From NCBI GenBank assembly GCA_035582835.1, contig JAYKAV010000481.1:25128-89127 (forward strand): a stretch of DNA of 64,000 bases, given 5' to 3'. Shown here in pieces: positions 28,801 through 41,200 of the stretch. Within the stretch, counting starts at the first letter, position 1, and each line of letters begins with the position of its first letter. Below the pieces are notes generated by a model. It had not been told where the DNA came from, made no database searches, and saw only the letters and a list, made by a program, of their open reading frames with translations. The translations under genes were made by a program, and so were the position numbers. Source of the DNA: Phoebastria nigripes. Taxonomy: Eukaryota; Chordata; Aves; Procellariiformes; Diomedeidae.

Positions 28801-28917
28801 TTCTTGTGGACCAAATGGCCTCTCAGGCTTCAAGAAGTATCTGCACTCCGAAAGAAAAAAACAACGAAGAATTTGGTTGCATTTGCTTCACTGTTTATCA
28901 CAGTCTGCAGGTAGGCT

Positions 28918-29276
28918 TTAGTCAGAACATTCTTCCTCTACCTCTTTTACCTTGCAAACTTCAACTTCGGATTGCAAAGAGGACTGAGGAATGCAGCTGA
29001 ATGTTCGAATGCTGTGTGGATCAACTGGTGGCACCAGTGTAAGCGACTCTACACTTAGTGCATCTGTATTGTCATCTGTTATTAATGATATTGTGGGCTG
29101 CTGTGCAGGAATCAGGCTAGGAGACAGGTTTGCTGTTTCTATGTCACTATTTTTTACAGCATTCTTGCTAGACTTTGAGACAGCTGAAAGAGTTTCATCA
29201 GTCAACATCGTCTGACCAGAAATGATCATCTGACCAGAAATAGTCATCTGAGGCTGCTCTGGAGCTGAAGCGTCAT
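28918..29276 (-). CDS. CLEC16A: CLEC16A terminal coding exon (C-terminus, stop TAA)
   Basis: The exon follows a TTTTATTAG acceptor; its first two bases (AT) complete an Asp codon, and 118 residues follow in total before TAA at 28920-28918. Blocks that identify it are [15 protein letters not shown] and [18 protein letters not shown], both close to human CLEC16A. Between the [10 protein letters not shown] start and these blocks lies a bird-specific-looking segment with a repeated hexapeptide ([12 protein letters not shown]). The extreme C-terminus is acidic ([10 protein letters not shown]). The segment is low in predicted structure and diverges faster than the earlier exons. The UTR continues to lower coordinates. 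Confidence 0.95.
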
Positions 29277-32200
29277 CTAATAAAACAAAACACCAAGAAA
29301 CAATCAATATTCAACTTTGTATGCACATTAAGCCTAACAGTATACTATTATTTATGAATATTTAAGAATAATTGGGTGGAAAATGCAGTTCTGTGAAGCA
29401 CTGTGCTTACACATTCACTTTTTAGTAATCAGAAATAAAAAAAAAATATTATGAAGGCATAACATAAAATGCCAGCAGTAATCTGTTCAAGTTAGGAACC
29501 AGAAAATTTTACACATTTAGTATTAGAATATGCAGCAATATCAGAAATATTCCTAGAGAGCGGAAATTGAGGGGAAGAATAAGAAAGCCTCTCCAGCACT
29601 TAGTATAGACTAAAATGAATAGCCACCCCATACCAGGAAGCTCTTTAGAAATAAATAAATAAATTTAAAAAAAAACAAAAACAAACAAACCAACAACAAA
29701 CAAAAAACCCCCCGAACCTCTGTATAACTAGTTTTCTCAAGAGGTGGCTTGTTTCTTACAAAAATTTGGAAGTCATTCTCTCATTTCATTCTCCAGATTC
29801 ACATTTAAGTGACACCTCAACCACAGAAAGCAGAACTATGGAAGAACAGGAAGGAGAATAATGTGCTTACTGTAACTGAAAGGTGCTGCAAAATAGGTCT
29901 GTTTTTATACAGGCTTGTGTTATATGATTTTTTTTGTGCTCCTAAGCATAGAGCATACAACACAGATAAAATTGGGAATAAGCATTACATACCACAGAAA
30001 ACTGATAAGCTACTACACCTTCCCACACAATGAAAAAAACCAAAACACATTAACAGCTATTTGTACTGTCCTTTTACCCCTTAAAATCCTAGCTAACTAT
30101 CAAGTAAACTGCTCATTTGGCTCAGATGGATAGTGAATGGAGGGGATGAGGCGATACAGCCTTATGTGAGCAAGTATGCCCAGAAAAGTCAGGGTTTTTT
30201 TCTTTTCAGACTAGAGTAATAGATGCCATTAAAGTAAGAGGTATCCAGCTTCAAGACAGACCATTTTTAGAGCTCTTGTAAGAAACAGCATGTGTTCAAG
30301 TGTACAGGCATCTGCAGAAAAGTCTACAAGGCAATGTAGTGAATACAGAAGCTAAGAATTAGGTTCTGTTTTTAACACAGTGACCTTAAAAATATTTCGT
30401 TTTCAAGATGATTCCAACTAATCCTGTAAAAGAACAGAAAGCATGAACATAAGGCAAAAAAAAAAAACGAAAAACAAAGCTGAGAATGGAATGGATATCA
30501 GTAAGGTATCAGTGGGATAACAGTAAGATCATTGGTTTTTTACCCTTCTGGTAAGATAACCCCAAACATTGGTGTATTCTCACTTCAGAAAACCACTCAA
30601 TTTTACTTTTTGCTGAATCGGTGGCTAAAGCTTCTCGCTTTAATAAAAACAAAATTTATAGATTGTAAAAAAGTCTCCTTTTAAATAAAAGGGACATCAC
30701 TGGTTAGTTTTGAAAAATAAGGACAGATTCAAAATAACTCTGCAGATTCTTCTTTTTAGCTGTCAAGAAGCTTTAGTGAGAATGTAGCGACTGATAACAG
30801 AGGAAGTGATGCAAGACTTCCATGGAAAATGAACTGCTAAAAACATTGAAATAAAACCTCATTTCTCTGAATTCCAAGATAAATACTAACATTTAAGTAT
30901 GCACAAAATAGTGAGTCTCTTTGTGGTGATTTTACTTTCTGAATTTATAAAATCTTAAAAGAATATCAAACGTTCTTTGCCAAGATTTTTTTTTTATCTT
31001 AATTATAGTATGAATATTCACCAAAACTCAGGATTCAGAAACCTGAGACATTCTGGTAAATAAAGTATTATCAATCAATGGCATTCTGCTCAGGAATGTT
31101 ATATACAGCACATTTCTATTGCAGTTCTGCTATTTCACTTCTGATTCTGCAGTTCATTTCTTAAATTATTCCTCCCCCTCTCCCAACAAAATATTAATAT
31201 ATTTTCTTAATACTTTCATTTACTGAAATCATGACAGCCATACATATTCTTTTGTTATGCTGTATTGTCCCCAAATCCTTCCACGTAAGATCTAAATTAA
31301 TGCTAAGGTGACTCCCTTCTTAATGCCACAAAGAAAAATAAAGTATTTGGAAAAAAGTCTCCTTTTAAAAAAAAAAAAAAAAGTAGTATCTGGAGTCAAC
31401 AAGTCCACATTTTCTATCCAAAAGTCTGAAAAAACATTCAGAAAAAAAGATAAAAATATCAAAAAATGTAAGCAGAACATACTCTGTCTGGTATTTTAGC
31501 TGCAGTATTTATAGACAATACAAAATATAGAGCTCTCTATGCTTCCCTCCTGCTTTTATTTACTATTGATAGAAGTAAGTCTTTCTCCTCTACTTTCAAT
31601 ATTTCATTAGTCACTGTCAGAACTTCACTTCTGTTGCTGTATTTAAGGGTAGCAGTGACAGATTTCTGTAACCCAGCATGGCATTACTGCCAAAATGACT
31701 AGGTATTCGCAAACTGCCACTAGTCCCTGCAGGGGCAGAAAGCAAATACCAGAACACAAAGGGGCAGGGGAGGGAGAATTTTGAACATTGTCTAGAAAAG
31801 GTCAACAGCTCTCACTACTATTTTGCAATATATTATCCCTTCAGGACTAATACTTAACTAAAAAAATCTTACTTCAGTCACAGCTATAAACTACGGCTGT
31901 GAGAGCAGTACTTACATCTTTGTGACCAAGCTCTCAAATCCATAGGCTACTTGAGGTGTATACTTAGCTTGAAACTGCAACTATAAGCTTGTGCTAGGTA
32001 AGTTTTTAAGCATGATCGTCACCTGTATCTTTTGGATACAAGGATAGCGGAAAACAATCCTAGACTACAGATGAAGGAAACTAAATAGAAAATAGAATAC
32101 AGAGATCCAGCATCTTAGAATGAAAATTTGGTATATAAGAGGCATTACAATGAAAAATCAGACCACCCTCTTGGTGTAAAAAGTTTTCACATATAACACC

Positions 32201-35200
32201 TCCCAGGTAATTAAATACATGGCTTCAGGACAGTAATTACTAATGAGAAAATCTTTGAGGCTCAAAATTTCAAAGCCTTTTGAAGTCATACTCAATTCAG
32301 ACAAGGATCCAAGTAGATAAATATATATTTATGTATGATCTGAATTCTTAACGTCTCTGAAACTGGAATAAACAATTAGCAAAAAGATGCACCCTAGCTG
32401 AAAAAAAGCTCAAGAAGGGATTTTTACAAGAATGTCTGTCTCTCAAATCCAGATAGGTACCAAGCTCTTGATTCAAAAGAGTTTCAAGGCACCCAGTATG
32501 TTTAGAGATTAAGTTCTCAACCCATTATCTGGAACTTCTGTCTATATTGCACATAAAAATACTAACTGGCTTTCAAAAACTGCCATACTCTTAACACTTG
32601 GTTCCAGTTTGACTTTTGGATAGAAAGAGCAAAAATAATTGTCATTTTTACCTGAATAAAATCACCAGTCACTAAGATATGCTCTACTTTTAAATATCAA
32701 GAAGTTATCATCTAATATAGGAAAACTGCATTTCTATTTACCTCTCCCCAACCCCCATGTATTTAAGCAAGAGTGTTCTGGCAAAAAAATGTAAGCCAGA
32801 TCTGTAACAAAACCAGGGAGAGTGAAGTCAATTTCTTAAAACAGTTGTGATGTTAACATTTAGTTCTAACAAACACCCCCCCACATACCCCCAAATTTAA
32901 GTACCAAACAAGGTTTGAAAACAGGGTGTCATTTTGCAAGTTTTTGGGTATTATTGGCGCTCTCTGGTTGCAGTGGCTTCAGCAACCTTAGATGTTTTTT
33001 AGCACTTCTATAATGCTACCAAGATTATCATTACAGCAAAAAAATCCAAACCAAATCACTCAACTTGTTATATTAAACTATGTTAAGGATGATTATTAGC
33101 GAAAGAAGATAGAAAAGAACAGGAAAAGGAAAGAATGAATATCATCTACAGAGAAGTGTCCTAAGCTGTACAGCAACATACTATGAAAGGATAACAAAAA
33201 TATAAATAACAGGACATTAAGTGAAAGATGCAAAGTAAATCTATAAAGATGAAAAAGGGTGTTCATATAATATTAACAGAGTAAAATATCTTCATGCCAT
33301 GATAGTAAAAAAAGAAATTAATTAGATACAAGTTAAAACAGGTTATATAAATAAGAAGGTAGTCTGAAGAGTATTTCCATCTTTTTGGCATCTGCTTCCC
33401 CTTCTCACCTCCTCAGGCAATTAAACAGTCCATAAAGCCATCTGCCTGAGTTTGATGAACATAGAAATATTAAGCTTGTGCCATCACAGTCCAAGGACAG
33501 TCTTATGCTGAATGCTTGTCCATTTTACCCAAGTTATAAATAGATTTCTTGCTGCTAGTCAAGTACCTGCATTACTGTCCATTCAGGAGCCTGTGCTTAC
33601 TAAATTCCACTACAGCCATGGCTGTCCCTGTGCAAATGAAGACATAGCTGCTTTGAAGCTGGAGGCTTGATAGCAGAATTTCCATCTTTGGCAAGAGAGC
33701 CAAGAAACATGGGAGAAACTGCAGATAAGGCTTTCAGAAACAGCTAATTACTGCTTTACAATTCTCCCAAAAAAACCAGTAGAGACAAATATTTATGATG
33801 CTTTCTTCAGTTTCCTACCTCACTGTCATTGCTGTCAGCATGGAAACCAAATATGTTCTATTAACTGTTACGGGCTTTTGAAAGCTTATGGAGGAACCTG
33901 CCTGAATTGATATTGCGCGAGTTTCTGTTGCAGCTGCTGCTTGAAGACCTAAACCCAGTGTCCACCGTGACTGTCAGCTTCCGACAGACTAAACACCCGC
34001 CGACGTCCTTTCCTGCCAGACCTTACTAGAGGAAAACACAGCGATAAATCATACGAAGGCTTTAACAATGAAACAAGGAAGGGAAACTGGAATGAAGACA
34101 AAGGATAAATGTTAGAGTAGCAACAAGAATAAGTGACAAGGACACATCCATAACTGCTGGTATCTTGAATACAATTTGACACCACACCAAGAGTCTTACA
34201 AGCTTGGGAAATACTTCTGAAGCTGGAAGTATTCATTCTTTAGAAATAAGCGAGTTTAACTGAATTTAATTCTTTGCTTACCTATCTGGAAATGTTCATA
34301 ATACAGTTTGGGCTATGTCTGGCAATACCAACAGCACTTACACTGAGGAGGGACTGGCAGGTATTTATTTGCGTTACAATCTACTCACATGCTTTAGAAA
34401 TCTTGAGAGAAGCTATTTATCACAAATTCTGGTGACACGGAATTATTCTGATTTCCACTGGCCATAAATTATAAGAGGTGCACTACCATGCAGGTGACAA
34501 TACTTCAGGCCATTCAGCCCTACTATTCTATCATATGAAACTGAAGTATTAAATTTGGTTTATAATAAAGCCAAACAGAGTGTTTTAAAAGATAGCAGCA
34601 GTTCAGATGATGATGCTTGGTGCATAGAAAGTTTCTAGAAAAGAAACTTTCTAGAAACAAAAGTACTTCCTCACCTAGTTAGAAAATTACTAGCATCATA
34701 GAACAGAAGAGATCAAACCACATTTACATTACTGATTATACAGGGAAAAGACAGGGATGGTTTCAGTAAGATGGCAGGCACTGCTCTTACAGGCTCTCCA
34801 TGCTTGATTAATCATCTTCTCCTTGGAATATATAAATCTTATTTTACAGACTGGAATCCAATATATTCTCTGCAACAAGGGACAGCTCTTTGTACTTATT
34901 TTAGACCTTTTACCATCAATATCTGCCACAAGTGTGAAATACAGCGTTAAGTAGCATAGAAGATCAATGCCTTCTAAAGTCCTCAATATCCATTGCTCCA
35001 ATGGAAACATTTTCTTCAGTATTGAAGCCAATTGCATTTTAAAGCTTAAGACAACTTAAAAAGTGATAAAATACAGCATAGATGACATTACACATACATA
35101 ATTCTGGAAGACTGCTAACTTACAGTAAGAGAGCTGCTTTATCTTAATCCTTGGCATATATAAAAATAAGCACTTTAAAGAAGTGCACGGTTCCAGCAAG

Positions 35201-38200
35201 CGTAGCCAAGAAGAGACTGTATTCTAAGCTCAGAAGCTTGTTCACTAAAATCTGCCTTGCAAGAGAACATTTTTTATCTTATCTTACACATAGCAACACT
35301 TCAAACGGACAATTAAAAAAAAAAAAAATCATGTAAATACAAAGAAAAAAACCAACCTGATAGCAGTATTCGCAGAACCTGATACTGCTTTTTCTGTCTT
35401 GCTAGGGATTCTGCTTTCTTTAAGGGATGACTTCTGCTTTTTCAATTTTAAGGAACGGAGATCTTGTAAAGGGTTAAGCTTAATTCCCAAATACTGCAAA
35501 TGGGGGAGATGCTAGGCTTTAAAGTATCTGTGCCATGAAGTATTGTGACAATTATTAGGTAGGATAGCTGATGAACTCAGGAATCATAAGAGTTTATTTT
35601 ACTCATGACAAAGCAATTAATGCAACTATTGTTCTCTTACAATGACTGAAACATGCACAGCAGTCATATGATTTTATGTAAGTTCAGTTAACCTCNCTCC
35701 TCACATTAAGATACGGTGTGATTGTTTGATGCAGGCAGGAGTGATAGCAAGTAAAGTATTTTTACAAAACACCAAACTAAAATTAATGTTTTTTCCTGTG
35801 ATACACTTTTGAAAGCTCTTTTACTGTTTAACTGTTAATATATACTCTATCTTGTAACATTGTTTTCTCTCAACTAACAATTATGCAATTTGTCTTTATT
35901 TTGTTGTCATCTATCACTGTTTTATGTAAAAGTCAGTGTGTATGTTCCAAATCTTATTTCCTGAAACAACTCTGTGAAGATTACAAGTACCATCTCAAAT
36001 ATATCAAACTCTGAATAGTTTACATCCATCAATAGACAGTAGCTTACGACGCAATAATCACAAGTTTACAATAGAAACAGCTGTCGTGGTTTAAGATGTT
36101 GCTCTTGAGGAAGGTAGTTGAGGTAGTTTCCCTGAAGTCCACATACACACCTCCCCTTTATCTTGTCTGGCCTTGACTGAAGTTCCTGAGCAACCTAGCA
36201 TGTTCTTCATGGTCAACAACCTGAGCAGTTGCCAGAACAAACAGGGGAGGAGGGAGGGACAGAGAGCACGTATGTGTGCTCGCGTGATGTGTTTAAAGTG
36301 GAATGGGAAATGAAAAGGGAAATTCAAATATGACAGACAGTGGCAGCATTCAAGTGCTACCTTGGGGCATAAAACAGATTTTGGTAACTGCTTGTTGCTC
36401 ATCAGCTACTTACTACTTCCTCCTTGAAGGAGCCACTTCACATCATGCAAGCCTCCTCTTCTGCTTCACAGCAGAGTAAGGCAGTTTAGTTTCAATTGTC
36501 CTCAACAGGTTAAGGGAAAATCACATTGTTTTACATTGAAATGGGTGAATACCAACAATTGTTTCCGTAACTCAGCTGAGTGGTCAGTAAGACCTGATAT
36601 AACACAGACAGCGATCAAGACGCTATCACTTATTTCAGCAGTGTACTTCTGTTCATGCAGAAGCCTACAGAACAGCTATCTGGACATACCAAACAGATAA
36701 TCTCTTTCCTGGTCATGCCCCTGGCAATAGTTTCCAGTATAGATCACAATTACATATAAATACTATAAAAGGGAGAACATTCATGAGAACATTCATTACA
36801 AACTTGCAGCAAACTGGTCAAATAAGTTAATGCAGAAACATTGTTCCCAGGAATAGACAATAGTATTGATCTGATACTGAAGATTAGCAAAAAGTGTCAA
36901 CAAAGCTCCCTGGGTTGGAGAAAACCCTCCCCATGCCCCCACCCCCCAAAGACCCAGTCCCAGGGATTTCAGATTCCTCTCTAGTCTATACTAAGGACCT
37001 TGAGACACCGCCAGCCACTCTGCTGTAACTATTTAAAACATTACTTGTTCATTATTGGCTGCAACTACATTAGCAGTTTGGTTCAGACCAATAGAGCAGC
37101 TTTGAAGAATTATGCACACTTACTGCTTTAGTCTGATTTTAGGAACAGTTTCTGTGCATTAATGAGATTCTTTCACAAGGAAACCAAACTGTAACATATG
37201 CTGCAACTATGCACCAAATACACTTCAAATATTAATAGCAACATATGTCTGAACTAATAATTGGTCCTCCAGACAATCATATACATGGCAGGGACGCTCG
37301 GTCCTAAAGGTCACAGTAAATATGGTCCACAGCAAAATCCCTAAGCCACATGCAGATTAGATGCATGCACCTTAGTACCAACTGTTCATTGTCCTATTGC
37401 ACCGAATTACCTGCTCAGGCACATACAGTCACTGTCTTCCTCTTTGAGTAGAGTTAGCAGGACAAAATCCAGGAGTTGAGCTCAAAAGTCATCCCTGCCA
37501 CAATGCAAGCTGCTGACTTGGGACTGGAGTAGCTGACGCAGATTCTCACATTCATTTCCACTGACTTTGCTGAAGGTTACTATGCTTATAGTGGTAGGGC
37601 ACAGAATTGTATCCTCACAACTAGATTTGCTAAAGCATCTACATCAGTGTGTCTAGATCCTGTGCAAAAAACCAAAACCCACCCAAAGACTTTTCCTGCA
37701 TGACACGAGGCAATTTGAACATACTTCATGATTAAGCCACAATGAAGGTCATACTAAGTGTGGACAGTTCATGCAACCTAACTGGTAAAGTGCAGACTGA
37801 AACCAGGCATTTAAAAAAACCTTTCCTCTGTTTTTTGGTTTGTTTTTCTGTTTTGGGTTTTTTTTTGGGGGGAAGAGTTAGTTTGGGGGTTTTTTGGTTG
37901 TTTCTATTTCTTCTTTTTTTTTTTTTTGTTGAAACCAATGAGCAGCCTCCTGTCATCAGGCTTTTTAAATTGCAGGAAAAATAAACAGAATTTTATGTTA
38001 TACAAATGCCAACATACTGTGTAAGTAGATTTTAATTTTGTTAACTATAGTCTATGATTATTCTTCAATAAGGCACTATGTTTTTATGCTAGATGAGGAA
38101 TTATGTGCTCTGGATCTACTCAGTTTTTCACAGAAGTCACATTATATGCACTTGAAAGACCTCAGTTTGAAACATGTAGTATAGTCTTGACATTTCTGTG

Positions 38201-41200
38201 AACTAGCATGTTGCTTACAGCAACAAAAATAATTTACATTTTTTATTTTCATTTCCTTTACCATAGTTTTCTCTTAGCCACTATTGCCAAGAACTTGTAG
38301 TTGCATTTTGCTTCCTGATCACAGAGGATTCAAATACAGCAAAGGACATTGTAGATGAGCCTTTTTACACCTCTAAGGAGAAACGTGTAGTCAAACAAAT
38401 GTTTTCTTGTAGTGCCAATCCATACTGAGACTTCTGACAAATGATACCACTTCTCTGTGTAATCACCACATATTATCTAGGCCATCAAGAGACTGGATAA
38501 TAGCAATCACTTACTAACAGAGAAAATAAAAATGAGGTCCTTCGAAAGTTTTGAATAGATTGCATATAGAAAAATACTCCAAATTTTATTCTGGAATGAC
38601 ACATATTGCAGGAATATTTTGACTATATGTTAGTCTCTCACAGTAATAGATGCTTTTTACTTGGGTGCTAGAATGCTTTACATATCATTTGTAAACTTCA
38701 TAAGCAGCCTTTGCTTACCCTTTCCAGCAATAGTTCTTGCAGGCATAGTCACTTTGGACATACAGTGTACACTGATCTCCTGACACTGTTCAGTGAAACC
38801 TACAAAACACTAAATGCCTAACAAAGATTGCATCATTTCCTGTAGGACTGCAAAAAAGTTTAGATCTACATGAGGCTTCCAAATAAAGGCAAAACGGTAT
38901 GTCTTAGAAGGGGGAACCAGAACAACCATTTCAAGGAGTGATCAACATGGGAAGTGAGTGTTAAAATGAGGGGGCTGTTTGAAAAGGTCTTGAGAATCAA
39001 GTTACCTCTATTGTTTTATAACCAAAATGAGGTAGAGTAGGTCAGTTCTAGCATGAAAGCATTTCAGTACACACCCTTCAGGATTTACTTCTTGTTTAGT
39101 CTCCAGCTTGAGGCTTTACCTTACACATAATTTGCACTCAGAACAAACACCATTACAAGATTCTCTACAAATACTACACAAAAAAAAGAGGAATGAAGGC
39201 ATTCTAATGCAACAAGAAGTCCTGGTATAAACACACCCACTAAATATACTGACCAACACAAACACATGGTAGCTACATTTGTGAAAGTTATACTGTCAGA
39301 CTATTTATATGGCAGCTTCTGCACCAATGAAACAGCCTCCTCAAATGTGGTGGTGTTCAGCCAGAAGAGTGTTATTGCAAAAGCTTTACAATATTAGCAT
39401 CCTAAATAGCTATTTTCAAGTATTTCATATTTGGCCCATTATTACAAATTAACATGAGTATCAGATAAACATATAAAAGCAAATGTCACCCGGTTCAAAA
39501 AAGATGCTTCATGTGGAGATCAACTTATTCACTATGGTGAAAGGCTAACAGTGTACATTACAAATTTATGCAAAGCAATACTTCAGTTTTAAAAAAAAAA
39601 ANCAAACAAACCAAAACAAAACCAACAACATTTTAAATTGTATGTGCTAGGAGACAAGTCAGACAAGCAGGACATTATTTTACCAGTACTTAAAATCACT
39701 GCTGAAAGATGCCAAGTATTTATTAGAGTTGCAGAAGGCTGAAAAGATCATTACAATTTGCACCACAATTTAATTTAACTGGTTTAGTTGAATGATCAAG
39801 TGATCTAAAAACATAAAGTCCTACTGTTTTTAATCCAATAACATAGTAACTTAATTTTACAATAAACTACTCTACATCCCTTAGTGCCTAGGCTGAAAAT
39901 CATGATTTAATACCTGATGGGCTCTGTGCAGCAGAAGGAGTGGATGTTGAGCTTGCAGTCACTGAATCACAGTGCCCTGTACTCCCACTGCCACTGGAAG
40001 GTGATGGTGATGAGAGTGGTGATGGATTGTGCTGATTTATACACTGGGCTACAGCAAAGCCTGCAAAACAGGACCAATGAAGTTTACAAGTTAATAATTA
40101 GCCTGAAAGAGTTAATCTACATGAACAAATTGAGAAAGGGTAAGAGCAAATATTGCATCAAAGTGGTGCTAATTTCGTGTAGTGACCCAGAGGATGCACC
40201 CTCTTCCACCTTCATCTCGGAAGCCTGAAAATCTGCATGCATCTTACTGAAAACATGCTACAAATGCTGATCAACAAACAAGGAAGTAGAGGTTAAGGGA
40301 TTCAAAACATTTTAAAACATGGAGCTTGCACCAACAGTCAAAACATGTCAAAACTCTTCAGTTTTTGATATATTCAATAAATTCATGGGTCACAGACCTT
40401 AACATGGTAAGAAAAATGGTTAAGTCAAAAGTGAACAAGAAAACCTCTTGGATAGAAGGCCTGCACTACATTTTTTATTGCAGAGATAACAACTTCAGAA
40501 AATTTTAATCAATCAAATCTAATGCTGGCAATGGATTTCATCCACCTTCTCACAAGTCAAACTTTTTCCAGTCTGAAGACTGGAAAGGTCTATACAGTGT
40601 CTGACAACGCTTTTAAAATAAGTCTTCTTCTGTCTTTCAGTCTAATGTTTCCTCAAATTCTTTACATTGTAGCATCCTCTTCTTTCCTAACACAATCTTG
40701 CATTCATTCCTTTCTTCTTCCTCTGCAACCCCCTGCTTCAGTCTTTGACATGCCTTAAAAAACCACAAAACTTCATTTTAGTTCCTTCCCTCCTCACATA
40801 CAATGACTTACGCACTTTCTGTTTCAAGATGCAATTTCAGAAAGTATTGAGGACCTGTAGCACAGGGAAATCCATTGGAGTATGCAATTTGGGAAAGAAG
40901 CAGAAGGAAGGAATTCAAATCCCTGGTTTCTCAAACCCAACACCTCAGAACTGAATAACCTGAGAATGAGGTACTTTGCAATATTTAATTTCACTGATTT
41001 AGTCAAGATGAGAAGCCATGAGTACACGGAATCTACATCATGCATTCATTGCATAAGACTACACTGAATCAGAAAGTAAAAAATAGTTATTCCAAGTACG
41101 TATTCCATGTACGTTGTTCAAAATATTTTGTGCAGAAGCATGCTATGAGCCAAAAGGCAACTGAAATTTATTCTTTAGGTTACTGGTGAATGTGTTATGT

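Larger units (their letters stand above)
22610..28917 (-). other. CLEC16A: CLEC16A 3' UTR and immediate 3' flank
   Basis: The stretch after the stop codon is non-coding on both strands, unique-looking and AT-rich, as expected for a long 3' UTR. Several AATAAA motifs occur on the minus strand, so the true end cannot be fixed. The first canonical signal I picked, near 25.82 kb, would give a UTR of about 3.1 kb; the one near 22.63 kb would give about 6.3 kb. No interspersed repeat was recognised here, only the short tandem duplication at 23803-23845. Confidence 0.5.
34026..39913 (-). other. CLEC16A last intron, 5' part
   Basis: Intron sequence with the nested palindrome at 34.63 kb, a 12-bp tandem at 36.77 kb and a G/T tract at 37.8 kb. 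No interspersed repeat recognised. Single N calls at 35696 and 39602. Confidence 0.6.

Noticed and set aside
36082..36094. TGTCGTGGTTTAA, resembling the start of a common bird LTR-type repeat
   Set aside because: Similarity stops after about 13 bases and no matching LTR body or end was found; too short to call an element.
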